Position numbers and translations under genes: made by a program. From NCBI RefSeq assembly GCF_001949145.1, contig NW_019091419.1, positions 1,661,852 through 1,725,851 of the forward strand: a stretch of 64,000 nucleotides of DNA, written 5' to 3'. Source of the DNA: Acanthaster planci (taxonomy: Eukaryota > Echinodermata > Asteroidea > Valvatida > Acanthasteridae). Below the pieces are notes generated by a model that saw only the letters and a program-made list of their open reading frames with translations, was not told the DNA's origin and searched no databases. The stretch's first letter is position 1. Every line of letters begins with the position of its first letter. Positions 48,540 to 61,294 of this stretch are shown here, one piece after another.

Positions 48540-50700
48540 TTATACCAGTAAAGGACCCTTATGCATAGATGGTCCTAGAACAATGACGTAACGATGACCT
48601 CATCACGTGACTTGTTATTGAATTTTCAATATTTCTTTTGTTCCAAAGTTCACTTTGTACAGGTTTTCCACCTATCATTTTAGTCCCTTTGCATATATGG
48701 ATCTCCCTCAAACTTGCATCACACAAGGACCCGTATGCATAAATGGTCACTGAACACTCACGTAGTGATGACATGATCATGCGATTTATTTGATTTTTGA
48801 ATAGTTAAATGTTTCAGTAGGTTTTGTGCACCTGTTTCTTCTATGCACTTTTATCGTTTAATGACTAAGCGGCTCTTAACTTCAGCCAAAAATTACTATG
48901 AGAACTCAAAAATCGTATTTTTGTCTTCAATCAATGACACATATACCCAGGATTCAAAGTATCAAATATTATTTTGCAAAAAAAATCTCGATTCAAACGC
49001 AAATCACGTGACAAGAATTTAAAGGTGCATTTGTTCTCCTTAAATTTTATGCAGTTTATTTCTGACGGGACTTCGGTAGTTTTATACACCAGATTGATGG
49101 CAGATTTGGCAGACCTATAGATTGTCATACAGTCATACTAAACTGAAAAGTGGCATAACCGCCACACTGTTGTTACTACACCTGCATGTTGTTTTACTGA
49201 TAAACAAGTCAGGATCACCACATGTTTTCCGGAAAATTACTTCCCAAACTAAAAAAAAAAATTCTTTTAAGGCCGTGAAATATCCACGTTTCTACTATCT
49301 ATACTCTGTTCCATGGGCCACTTTGATCTTTCTGACCTTTTCGTCAAAGGAGGCAACAATTTTCTGACTTTTAGAGGAAACAAGAAAAAAAACTTGAGGT
49401 TTTGTCTGTTCTAACAGAACATAAGCCTCTTCGACATATTTTGTTGAGAAAATTACAAAAATATTCATATTAAATACATACATATTAAATTTTGCTTTTA
49501 CCTTTATGTCACAATTCAAAGCTGCATATCAGGAGGGAAAACAATGAATTATCGGAATCAATTGTAAAAATCAAAAGGAGCAACATTCCCACGTTTGGGT
49601 TTTAAAAAAGATGAGAAATGACTTGAATCTAAACTGGCTCATTGGTTGTCAGCCTGATCATTAACCATTGGTGCACGCGTCAATTTGGTCATAACGCAAT
49701 ATGCTCCCCGGCTTCTGCACATTTAAAGTCTCTAATAAAAGTAAGAAAGAAGACGTCACCACGACGGGATGACGCCACCCTATTGCCACATGTAACAGAC
49801 GTTGGTTGGGAATGTATCCAAGTTTCATCTCAGTCAGACTACTTGCTCCGGAAATATTTTATATTAGTGTTCAACTTTGCTAGCATGTTACGTGACCTCC
49901 TCTGACGTCATCGTCTCAATCCCACTGTAAGATCAAGTCAAGATTACTGAATTTCGTCCCATGCCCCCCAAAACAGCTTCTGAGCCAACACACCCGCCAC
50001 CTCACACCCTTGGACTAGGTGTATTTTGATGAAGATGCAACATTGCAAAGGGGCCCTGAAAACTGTGTATACAGTCAGATGGTTAAAATAAATATTCAAA
50101 ATATGTAATTAATCACTTCAGAACTAGAATTCATGACGTCATACTTCTAGTACCATTTATGCATGAGTGGAAAATGACCAAAGTGGTCCCTTGAACTTCT
50201 GAACAAAGCAAGTGAGCCATAAGAAAAGATTACAGTGACATTAGGTAATTACGCCACCATGACGTCATATTTCTTGGTCGGTCTTTTGCAAGAAACGCTC
50301 CTTGATGTAGCTCCTAGATGTAGCTTTAATGAGTGTGCAAGACGGTTAAATGAAGATGTAACATTGCAGAAGGGCCCACGAAAACGGTGTATATATAGTT
50401 ATCAAACACATCTTTCACACTTACCACAGCAAAGTGAACAAAGTTGTCTCTTGAAAGCTGTGAAAAAATGGGTTTAGCAAAATCACCTTTGAGTAATAAA
50501 TCACGTATTTAGGTCATCGTGACGTTATTGATTTAGACATGCATCTTTGATGAAGATGTGAAATTGCAAAAATGATTAAAGTGATTCCTTAAAAACTGTG
50601 CAAGGTCGATAAATATTAAAAACATACACGAAACAACGTAATGACGTCATTATAATGTCAGGTCCTAAATATGATCTTAGACCAAAAGCCAAAAAGCTAG
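48540..50700. repeat. Diverged repeats with TGACGTCA
   Basis: ggaccc(t/g)tatgcata(g/a)atggtc recurs at about 48553 and 48727 (174 bp apart), each followed by a gatga(c)ctcatca-like motif. A second unit, gatgaagatg(c/t)aacattgca, recurs at about 50028, 50353 and, more diverged, 50549. Each is followed by TGACGTCA or a one-base variant (50133, about 50520, 50641); further exact copies lie at 49903, 50259 and 50960. No coding sequence. Confidence 0.65.
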
Positions 50701-51103
50701 ATTTCCACACCACCAATACATCCACGTGGCATACGTAAGGTCTTGAAGAAGAATTTGAAAATACTTTTTTTAGTTCAAAATACATGATGAAAATAATATC
50801 AACATAGTGAAAATAAAAGAATTTATTGGAAAGCAATTTATGGCGTCATGACTTCACCCATATTTTCATCTAAACCACTTCATGCTATACCAACAAAGTT
50901 CATCCCATTCAGACCGACTTATCTTGTGTTGTTGCGGCTTAAAATTTACACACAAACAATGACGTCATATGACCAAAATGTCGTCATTATGATTTTTTAT
51001 GAAATACAGTATTCTATTTTTATTTTGTCAAGCAGATTTATCCCAAATAAAAGGAAACAAATATACAATTTCACAATATTTTATCTTCAGGTAATTGCAT
51101 GCA

Positions 51104-52420
51104 TTACATTGTAGAAGTTTCTGCATGGGAGCAAGATCTCTGGCGTGAACTTGAGCGTTGGTTGAATTTGATTTGATTTAGAGTTCTTACCAGTTCAACG
51201 GCTTGATCTTTACTAACGTCGAATATTACGAAAACACCGTCTCTGTATCTCATGTCGCTCACAATTGAAGGATTGCGAGGGAGATCGATTCCTTTTTCAC
51301 TTTTGAACACGCCAAGTTTCTGTCTGAAAAACCTGCCCTTGAACCCAAATATCGAGGCATGACAAGTTCTTACAGACATCGTGCGTCTGCGTTCGTTGGT
51401 TTGGGTGAAGAGTAAGCCTATTGTCGGCTTCTTCAAGTGCAATGCAAACCGATTTAATTGCACCGTCTCGTGGGCAGTTCGTATGCATGGAAGCAATATC
51501 CAACGTGACAAGTCGGCTATCTTGCTTCACTGTCATATATCATGTCTGGCAGACCAACGGCATTCTCGGGTGTCTCAGAATCATTGGCTGGCTGTTGGAG
51601 AGGACAGATGTGGCTTGGCAGTAGATGAACGGTGGAGGCTTGGTCCCTAGGGACCCCCCTTTAATTTCAGCAAAACTGTTTTTTTAATGGTTGTAGGGGC
51701 TGGAAGACACCTACGGGGCAATATAAATGCCTGTGAAAAAAATATACACTGTGACAAGAGCGACTAGCCGGTAGAGGTCATTTATGGCTTCAAATAAAAC
51801 AGTCTTACGTAACGCCTCACAAGGTTAAGCATGTGCGAAGAATCGCGTGTATTTGTGCTTTGTTGTTCGACTATTGGAAGCAAGAAGTAGTCCACACATT
51901 TTGAAATGTGTAACCACTGATAATTGCCCTCCCCACAAACCTTGTTCCTTTGGGTACTTCTTTCTGAACTTTTGATAGGAGGTAGAGGCATGGGGTTTTA
52001 ATGTCGTGGTTGTCATGACTGTGGAATTCAACTGTTTTCTGGAATTTGTTCTTTTACGATTTGCGAAGGGCTTGAAAGACCAGTTTTGCAGTTTCCCATG
52101 TCATGTCTCCATCAATCTCTTCATAGTGTGGGCTTGATATTTGCCGTAGCCCCTCACGTCAGTAATCATGTCTATTCAAACGCAAACATCGCGGCCTTTA
52201 TCAAATAGTTTAACAACAAGGTCTCATTTATTCTGAAGGCCGGCCAATGCCATGCGTTCTGGTTTTGTCATGCTAAACTGCACATTTTGATTAAATTGGG
52301 ATAGTTCCAAGTATTAGCAAGGTATGATTCAAGTTGAAGGTAGGTTGGGGAATCCGGTTTGAGGGCAGTTGGAACGGGGTGGATGAGAGAGTCTAACTCC
52401 CCCTGCTATCTTCGGTCGTA
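51104..52420 (-). mobile_element. Degraded Penelope-like retrotransposon, reverse transcriptase
   Basis: Minus-strand motifs come in the order of Penelope-like RTs. ALAGLQNK then DLVVKLFDKGRDVCV (about 52270-52180) corresponds to the D-I-V-I-K-x-x-D-K-G-G-A-V-V block. LVTLDIASMHTNCPRDGAIK (about 51530-51440) corresponds to the TLDVTSLYTNIPH catalytic block. RYRDGVFVIFD, then VELVRTLNQI (about 51260-51170), corresponds to the RYIDDIFFIW block, with DD altered to DG. Frameshifts and stops intervene, and no GIY-YIG endonuclease is seen. It is inactive. Confidence 0.75.
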
Positions 52421-52821
52421 ATCTCATTTTTCTGAGGAAAGATCGAGAATGGCGAAGGATAGTTGATCTTGTAGGTTTTCTGGGTGTGGGAATAAAGTTT
52501 AACCCCGATTTAAAGCAATCAGTTCAATGTTAGAGAGCTGACCGTTGGAAAGATTTTTAACATATGGCAAACTTCAAACTTGGCAAACTTGCAGCACAAT
52601 GGAGATCATCTTCGCCCGATTTTTTTCTTGCTAATTTCACGGGAGGGGATAGGTCTTTCCTCGGCTGTTTCATTTTTAAAATTTTTGTTGCCTTATTGAG
52701 TCTGCTCGCCATGTTTACGCAGATTCCATATGCTTTTTTCAATCAGTGTATGTTGAGTGAGGTCTGCATGAGAGCGTGGAGGAAATGTTTTATTGCATGA
52801 CGCGCTGAATGCACTTATTGT

Positions 52822-55800
52822 GTTCACCCGTTTGCACGAGAAAATGAAGCATAGTGGCTTTGAATCACATTTCTTTGTCAGTCCAGTCAGAGATAAGAGA
52901 GTTAGACTTTGATTCACATCAAATACATACAAGCGTGTAGCCTGTAACTAACTGTTGGCCCGACTAAACTTTAAACTGGCATAAACCCCCCAACACTTCT
53001 ATTGCACTTCTATCCAGTCGTATTTTGCAGATACTGGCACAAAACTCTGAATTCGAAAACCGACAATATCATATTTACCAGTTTTCAGGCATGAGACGAT
53101 AAAGCGTTCTTGCTTTGAATCAGTGACTTCGTTGTCAGTCTACATTTTCACAAAAACTTGCCCTTCCAGCGGACAATTGGATTTGGAATTGGATTCACAT
53201 CACATAAATACCGATAAGTATATGATATTTTCAAATCCACTGCGCCAAAAATATTGTAGGAAAGCCAATAATCATTTTTGGCAAGATACGAAGCAATGCG
53301 AGCGTACGGATTCATATCCGTCCGTCCGTCGGGTCGCGCGTCCGCCAGTCTGGCTTTCCACCTAGTGTTTTTTGTTGTACAGAAAAGAATACCTTGAGTA
53401 CTCTAGAATCCCATCTAAAACATTGTAAGTCAAAGAGGAGGTTCACTGCTTACAATAACACAAATTTTAAGCACAACGTTTTGCTCCATATGCCCGTACA
53501 TTTCATTGTCTATGAAATTGGAATAAAGTGGCCTCTTAAGGGACTGCTCCACTTCAATTGGGTTAGTGGGTCAGTCAGTGGGTCAGTCAGTCCTGTCCGT
53601 GCCTTCTTCACCACTGACCAATGCTTGCATTTTGCTCCTCACTACTATTTGCGATGATCTGAGTTCAGAGATTCTCCAGCGTATCAAAGACAGAATATGG
53701 AATGGGGAATCTGTAGGCTTTGGCTTGATTTTGCGTCCCCACCGAAGTGTCTCCGTGCTAGCTACTGCATCGCTTGAGTTCTCGGCTTGGCAAATTCGTC
53801 CCAAAACCATCCTATACGTATAACATCAGTCACGGGGTGAACCTCAGCTTTTCTACTTTTCGCCTCAATTTACTTGACTCGACATCCAACTAAAGAACGG
53901 CAAATGCTCAAATCCACTGACATTATTCGTTCAGCGGCATTCCGGCACACAGGATTCGGATCGCTTGACCATAATGTTCAGTTTCGCCTAAAACAAGCGC
54001 GTGCGCCGACCCGTTCTTGGTTTCAATTAACGCTGAATTGTGGCTTACGCTGTTGGGAACTCCAACACAGAAACCTACTTTTTGTCTCTTTACTAGAAGG
54101 GACGGCCAATTGCGCACGCATGCCGGCTCAGGAAACTGCAGTGCTGGCCGCGATGTCAGGTCCAGCGCTTTCAGGACGCTGAAATCTGCTTCGACTTCCG
54201 TCGCAGTGGCTGCATCAGAGTTGGGCGTCGTGTTGTTCCCAAGTTGGCAACTTGCAAATCCCATTCAGCTAATGAATGCCGTATCTTCAACCGCGTCGCA
54301 GCCTAAAAGCCAGTCCGCCCACAATCACCTGCCAACACTGCTCCAAATAAATAGGATGGTTCCCTTTCTTAATTCGTATCCTAACAGTCAGGATACAAAT
54401 TTTATGGTAAAGGTTTTTCATATGGTTTTCGACTTGGTTATGAAGGACCAAGAGTTAGTTCTACTGCCCGAAATTTAGTTTTGGTGTGCGGTGAACGTCC
54501 CACCATTTTAAAGCAAACAATTGATAAGGAATTGTGCTTGGTTCGGATTGCTAGCCCCTTTCACCCTTTTCCACTTTACATTGCTCACCTGTCTGTTTGG
54601 TGCCCAAGCAAGTAACTGTGGAATTTGCTTAATAACCCATCATCCCTGTTGGGTAACTCTGGCAATGATAACGTTGACCCAGTCAATAAAGCGGTTTTTA
54701 CACGAGTTTCGACGATATAGTTGCACTGGTTTATAAGTTGGATACAGGGGCCTTGTTGACCAAAATGTGATATAAAAAAATTAGCATTTCCGTTTACTCC
54801 CTGTTCACCCAAATTACTTTGATGTGTTTTTCTTTTCTGTTAAAGGGGATTTCTATTGTACGATAAGTGTATGGGCAGTTCCATATCTTGTGTGACGCTC
54901 GAACGTTTTCTTCCAGTACTGAGCTCAGACCATTATAAGGATGACTTCTTATTTGCCGGTCATCCCAATTGTTAGAGTGTGCACGAGGCCTTATTTCATT
55001 TGGGGGTAGTGTGTAACTTAGGACTCAGTGTTTCCCTAGCTCATGACAACTGAGACTGAAAGACTGACGACTTGCATTACGTTCAGGGGAGACTGAGTTT
55101 CGTTTGTGAGGCAGCTAGCTGTCTGGTCGTTTCGTCGTTTATTTGATCTGACTAGCGACCGCATTAACGTGTTCGTATTTCCTCGGGTACACGGGGCCGA
55201 TATTTTAGCGTGGCCCATGAAGTTTTGCACTGAAGCAATAAGATGCACTTGAATACACACGCTTCTGCAACAGTAATTAGTAATGGTGCATTTTTTAAAC
55301 GGCAGTTAGGTTTAATGAAAATGGCCTGAGCAAATTCGCTCCCTCTGACTGTCCACTACATCCTTTCTGGGATTTTTCCCATCCTGCTAACGTTACTATT
55401 ATGGGGTTGCAATCTCCTGGATAAGTGAGTAATATTTTGGTGTGATGGTGAGGCCGTCGTATCTAGAAACAATCACCAAACATCCCGTTGCTCTTGAATC
55501 ATGAAATTGGTTCACGTTTGTTTTACAGTGTTTCAGGCAGAACATCCAAAATGTTTAAGGCTTTGCATGCCCCTAGCATCGATAACAGTATTGCTGATGC
55601 TCTTTCCCAATTTCAGTTGGTTCGTATTCGGCAACTATTCATCGCGCCCATGGTCATCGCAGATTATTAACTTTACTGTCTTTCTGTCTGTCAGTGGGCT
55701 CGCCCCCTCCAGCATTGCGTCGTATATGGTTTCTTGCATGTGGATGAAATCACTGCGCCCATCCCGGAATGGGAGTTCCCTTTACGGCGTTCCGACGTCA

Positions 55801-57360
55801 CACTTCGGAATATTGCCAGTCGTGACATGGTTGAACTTCATGTTCGCTATAATGGTGCTTCCTAACCAAATTGCTTCCGTTTACAGGGTACATTTACAGG
55901 TGTCTTTTATCCTCTGCAACTGACTGATTTTTGGTGGTTTTGATGTGTTAAAACTATGTAGATATATTTCAAATTGACTAATATCTCTTTTTTATTTCTA
56001 ATTATAATTTTGTTATATTTTCTATGATTTAATTCTATAAATGGTGGTTTTCTTCTGTTGGTTTCATTACAAAAAATGAAATCAACAAAAATATATTGAG
56101 AAACTGACTAATGTGGTCAGGGTTGCACTATTGCAATACCAGTCGTTTCTCAAGAAAGTTCGGCTTGTCCATTTTTAGTAACGCATACGCTAGTCCATCC
56201 ACTTTCTGTTTCATTTACATGGAATCCTGAGACCCGTTTTCAATTCACAGCTGTTGTAAAGCGCGCCTGCAGTTTGTGAGCTTCGAACTCCTTTCGCTTT
56301 CGGGCGTTAACCGCCGATATATCCACACAACCTTGTAGGAGCATAATTCACGAAATGTTGGATTGAAGTGCAGTATCATATGCTACTTTTCTTTTTAGCA
56401 TTTTTCCTTTCCCACGCCAGCAGACCACTGGCCTCTTGTGCGGGTTGTCGGTGACTCGTTTGTGCATTTTGCTTCCCAGCTAAGCCAGTTTCTTTAGGGC
56501 AGCTTTGGATGGGACAAAAGAGGGCTGTGTTAAGGCAACCTTTTCAAGTTTCTCCAGGGGCGCTCGGCCTGGGACCCCCAAACAACGCCCCCCCAGTTTA
56601 TCATCATTCATGTCAGATCAAAAACGATTTGGAGATACCATGTTATGTTATTCCACAGGGTGACAACGACAAGAAAGCAACAAATATTTTAGTCTGACTC
56701 GGCAATGAACTGCTCTGGCCAGAAGTTAACAAATTTAACCTCTAGAGTCAGTGTCCACGTCGTTCACGCTGTCTGTATATGTGGCAATAAATGGCTTGGA
56801 ATGAAGTATAAATTGTCTTGTGGGCTCACTCTGCAGTTTGTCTAAGAATATTTTGCGATTAAAATGTGAAGAAATTCACAAAACATCAGGGGCACCTCAT
56901 CAGGGGTGAATCCAGAAACATCCTATAAAGGTTTTGCGTTTTTTGCAAACTCACGTCACCTTTGTTGATTCAGCCAATTGAAAATGGGGTAATACAGAAA
57001 CAGACAATGGCAACCCTGGTGTATAGGCGATAGACAAAAAACTTTGAAAGGTGAAATAAATACAGTGCATGACGTTTAAAAGAAAAAAATTCTGTCGGGA
57101 GGTATTCGGAAATCCCCATTACTTTTCGGGAAACGGCTCAATCGTGCTCATACTCACCGTTATAAATAGCTTACAAATGGCCATGACTTGACTGCAAAAT
57201 GGCATGAACCGCAACATTGTTGTAATTGCGCTTGTATGTGTTTTTCTGATAAACAAGTCTTGATCGCGCACATTTCCTTTTAAAACTAACAATGACCCTT
57301 TAATCTGCAATGTGGCATAACCGCTAAATTTTCACTGCACCTGTATCATCTTATTTTGAC
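52822..57360. repeat. Interspersed repeat, copy B, split by a retrotransposon
   Basis: The left part (52822-53560) and right part (56560-57360) match copy A at 45159-48200 in order. Between them lies the tyrosine-recombinase retroelement at 53560-55930 and unassigned sequence to ~56560. The element therefore entered an existing copy. Confidence 0.7.
53560..55930 (+). mobile_element. Degraded DIRS/Ngaro-type retrotransposon (gag, RT, RNase H, start of YR)
   Basis: In order on the plus strand. The gag start is LSSEILQRIKDRIWNGE (53660) and its core is DHNVQFRLKQARAPTRSWFQ (53970). A zinc knuckle is decayed near 54090-54160. The pre-RT linker and GFRLGYEGPRVSSTARN lie near 54420-54475. RT blocks follow near 54535-54900 (RIASPF, ITHHP-like, DNVDPVNKA, LYDKCM, SISCVTLERF). 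The RNase H end HAPSIDNSIADALSQFQLVR lies near 55567. The recombinase start LAPSSIASY is near 55700, followed by ~60 further residues. Multiple frameshifts are present, RT to RNase H is shorter than in intact elements, and the recombinase catalytic residues are missing. Inactive. Confidence 0.8.
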
Positions 57361-58420
57361 ATGCATGGCAATTCTGAAACAGTTCCTCAATTTTTTATGC
57401 TTAATGATCCCAGGTTTTACACAACTTTATTACACTGAATATTAAAAGACAACAGACGAGTAGTATGCTGCCCTTCCTTTACTTTACTGAATGCTCTATT
57501 TGAGATAGGGAACCAGCAGCCTGCGTGTCATGTAAAGCCAAATTCTGATTAAAACAAAATTCAGAAGCAATTTCTTCTTGTTTCAAGAATTAAAACGAAA
57601 AACTAATTTCTTTTCTTTTTTCCACATTTTTCATTTCTAAATTGACAAACGAGAAATGACTCGTCTCGATTTTACGTTTTCCTACTCTGATTAAAAAACA
57701 AATGTTTTTCCTTTTCGCATTTTCTTTTCAAATAAAAAAAAGATTGAACAAAACGTACTGGTACTAGGACCAAGAACTTTATCCCCGTTTGAGTTGGCAA
57801 AAAGATGAGAAATGCAAAGGGCCGGATGGATTGGAATTAAACCTAGCCCTTTTGGTCCGCAAGCCTGCACGATAAACCTAAAGGTTAGCCACAATGAAAT
57901 TTTTTCAAACCCTACTTTTCTGCAACTTTGTACTCCTCTTCAATTCATGAAAACTCTTTTATGTTCCTATTTGGTTAAATGCTTTAAAAGGTGCATTTCT
58001 AACACTTGAACTTTTCCCTGCTTTCGTGGACAACCGAGGGCGTTGTTCTATCAGGAATATAGATATCTCTATTAATCCAGTTCTTCTTGCTTGCGTGTAT
58101 GTCTCCGTCCATTTATCGTTTGCCTTTGAGAAAGATTTGTTGAAAGATTTGAAACGTAAGACTCTCCCACTTTTGTAATTTGTATTTCAGGTTACTGTCG
58201 GCAAGCAGCAGTTTTTGTAATTTCTGGAACATGCACGCACGTTGCCACGTAATATCGCATATATACATATGCTTGTGCGTGTGTGTTCAGTAACTCGGCC
58301 TGCTCTTGCGTTGTGGCCAATCTAAAGATATTGAACAGGATTTAAACACATGGACGAATAACGTTCAGCTTACTGACACAATCATTACACTCAGAGAGAC
58401 GCGTTACCGAAGCCAAATAG
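57361..58420. other. No gene seen
   Basis: AT-rich unique sequence; no recognisable ORF, RNA gene or repeat. Confidence 0.5.
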
Positions 58421-58601
58421 TACGGAAGTCGGATAGTGTCAGGGTGATTAATATTTCGTAGGGGGTGTAATACTTTTTGACAAATTATGTGGCGGCCGTG
58501 GCCGCCACATACTTATCTGGCGGCCGTCTCATAATTATGTGGCGGCCGTATTGCACCCCCTATGCAAGAAATAATCACCCTGGCACTATCCAGCTTCCGT
58601 A
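58421..58601. mobile_element. MITE/foldback element with 6-bp target-site duplication
   Basis: The terminal inverted repeats of ~50 bp start tacggaagtcggatagtg on the left and end cactatccagcttccgta on the right, extending through agggtgatta and taggggggtg-like words. The centre holds three atgtggcggccgt units, the first two forming a palindrome (atgtggcggccgtggccgcc). The same hexamer aaatag flanks the element at 58415-58420 and 58602-58607, the expected target-site duplication. No coding capacity. Confidence 0.88.
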
Positions 58602-58607
58602 AAATAG

Positions 58608-61294
58608 AAACCCATTATTGGTTCTTTTGTAGCGTCCAACCACATGTGGCAGACCCGACAGGACACTCGTGCCAAACTCTGTACCCGCCAGCACGAAGGC
58701 CCAAAGCTAGGCATGTGCACTGTACCCAGCCGAACGTACGTATACGGCGCACAAAGCCCACAAGCTGGTTGTTGGAAGCAAAAGTCCTCAATGCACAGAA
58801 CACGGAAGTGGCGTTAACGTCGAAGAATGACAGCGTTATATAAGTCACTCTGAAAATGCACATACTCGGCTGCAAAAAATTCAATTCTGAGGGTATGTCA
58901 TGTGACTTCTGTTGACGTCATCATGGCATCTTGTTTCAAGAAACATCTTTGCATGGCCTTTTTGGGTGAACTTTGATGAAGGTCTTTCTTTGGTGTAGCT
59001 TTGATGAAAACACTTCGAATGTACCTGTAGTAGGCTAGAGAAAAACATGTAGAGAATAACGAGGGAGGGAGGGGAACAATAAGAAGAGGAAGAAAACAAT
59101 TTTGAGAAATGTCTGACTTTACTGCAACTGCGGCTCACACCACACCCCAACCTGAAACTGCATTATTTGGGTTTCAATTAACTGCATTTGAAATTTTTGT
59201 TTTGCAATTTCAACCCAGATTTTGATCCTTTTTTGGTTTTATGCTAACGCAATTTGCATATTCATGACCAGAACTATGATGCCATCCAAGGCGCTGAATC
59301 TCAATGTTGTACTGATTTGTGCACAGAAAATGTCTAGATTATTTTAACCACTGCCATGGCAGGTTTTATTTTCTTTGGCAATTTATTGCTGTGTATATGG
59401 CAATATATAGTATATAGTGTATATAAGTATATGGCAATAATCCAGCAAAAATCCTTATCACATAAATGTTCCCAGATAGCAAATTTGGGGTTCACAATTT
59501 GAACATAAAAACATGCTACCTGAACCATGTTTTCCTGGATTTACATCAAAGCAAAAGCGCCCTCACTTGTCCAGAAATGACTGGTCAATTTTTAATTTTT
59601 CGAATAGTGAAACGTTCAGTTCACATAACTCGAAAAATACGTCAAACAGTCTTCATAGAAGAGATACACAAAAGATTACAGAGATACACAAAAGATTCTA
59701 AGAAAAATTCATTTCCTGGTTCCTTTACACTATCTAGGGAGGTGATGTCAATAATAATTCATCTGAAAGGCATGTTTATGATATACACCCATCCTCCAGA
59801 ATTTACGCCCATGGTCATGACACTAGATATTCTTTCTCTAGCGTACTAAAACAGATCGTCTTGTTTTTACATGGGCGTCGTCAGGAGGGGACAAAACACT
59901 CAAGAGCAAACCGCCAAACATCAACTGTGCGGTCGGTGCGGTGCTTTTTATTCATACGACCCATTGTTTTTGCGATTGAAAAACCGCGAACAATAGGAGA
60001 GTTTACTTGTGTCAGCCTGAGAAAAATTCTCCTGCGACTGTGTCCTGGACACATTTTATTTAAATGCAGCTCGGTCTGGCGTAAAGAGAAACACATAAAA
60101 TGAGGAAACAATGAGGGAACTGGCCCTGGTCTACCCACTATATGGTGTCAGTGCTTATGGGACCCAAAATATTTTAGTCAGCATGCATACAGCATTGCCC
60201 TGTAACGTGTTAAACGACTGGTAATGTATCAAACTATTTCATGGTATTTCACTAAATTCTGGTATAAATGGCAACTGACACAAGGTTTAAACAATGAGAA
60301 GCATTACACGCAGAGAAGCATTACAGGCAGAGGTTTCACTGCTTGGTAGTAAGACGGAAAAAAGACTTTAGATCACGACCCTATCAAACATGAGCTGACA
60401 TTGTACGGATAACACGAGGTGCTCTTAGTAAATGGATACCGGTACATACATGTATTAACAAGAAAAAATCTGAGACAAATCTAAAAACAAGCGAAATTGT
60501 AGTGTGTTTAAACCAACCTGGATAACAACTCGAAGAAACAGAATCTAAACAGATTGCTTTATTTGGAAACTCATTATTTCAGAAATACTCACTGTAACGA
60601 ACGAGACCGAAAATACTATGCGATGATTAGTTGTGAATTACACACGTTGTAAAAACGCTAATTTAATGGAAACTTGAATTTATTAACTCAAAGGAAATTA
60701 AATAAAATCTAAGTGAATAAATAGTTTCCCATTCCTGAACTTTTTTGTTCAGGAATGGGAAACACTCAAAATATTTTAATAAAAACATCAATTTGTAAAA
60801 CATTTGGGAGTTTTTAGTAAAGTTTAACTTTTGAGAAAGATCGTAAAACCGGGAGTAAACATTAATTTGCATACACCCATAATCAGCAGTCAGAATGAAC
60901 CGGGAGTGGAAAGTGTTTGTTTCCCGTAGTGCATGCCAACTAGAGTACTGCGTCACAGTTGATATTTCCTACTGCGCATGACAACTGTTCTAGCACAACA
61001 CAGACGAAACGACATGAAGGCTGAACGGATGACCTCACTGTTTACAGCTCTGTGTGTTCACAACTGGTCTGCGCTTAGGAATGGTGAAGTCGTGCTAGTG
61101 AAAAATTTTCTCAGTAGTGTGTAATAAAGATTGCAGGTACAATTTCATGTTTAAGCAAATTTTGTTGAGATTGTTGCACATGAACATCTGTGATTGTCAT
61201 CTATTGTGGGAAGCGGGCTTAGCACCACAACACACGAACAGCAATTAAACGTTTACGGTAACATCGTACCAGTACCTTGATGTGCTGAATAAAC
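58608..61294. other. Intergenic and 5' flank of the right Patched-domain gene
   Basis: No gene was recognised. It includes a TGACGTCA at about 58913, a short tandem gagatacacaaaagatt repeat near 59660-59700 and the hairpin at 60724-60763. I found no clear TATA box before ATG 61295. Confidence 0.5.
60724..60763. repeat. Perfect 17-bp stem hairpin
   Basis: gtttcccattcctgaac, a six-T loop, then the exact reverse complement. It could be a foldback remnant or a structured RNA segment. There is no downstream T-run to suggest a terminator, and this is a eukaryote. Confidence 0.8.

Noticed and set aside
51381-51650. 89-codon plus-strand ORF
   Set aside because: It is antisense to recognisable Penelope-like RT motifs on the minus strand.
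15150-58920. TGACGTCA copies as CREB-regulated enhancers of PKS
   Set aside because: They are embedded in repeats far from the PKS promoter; nothing in the sequence links them to the gene, so I report only the excess.
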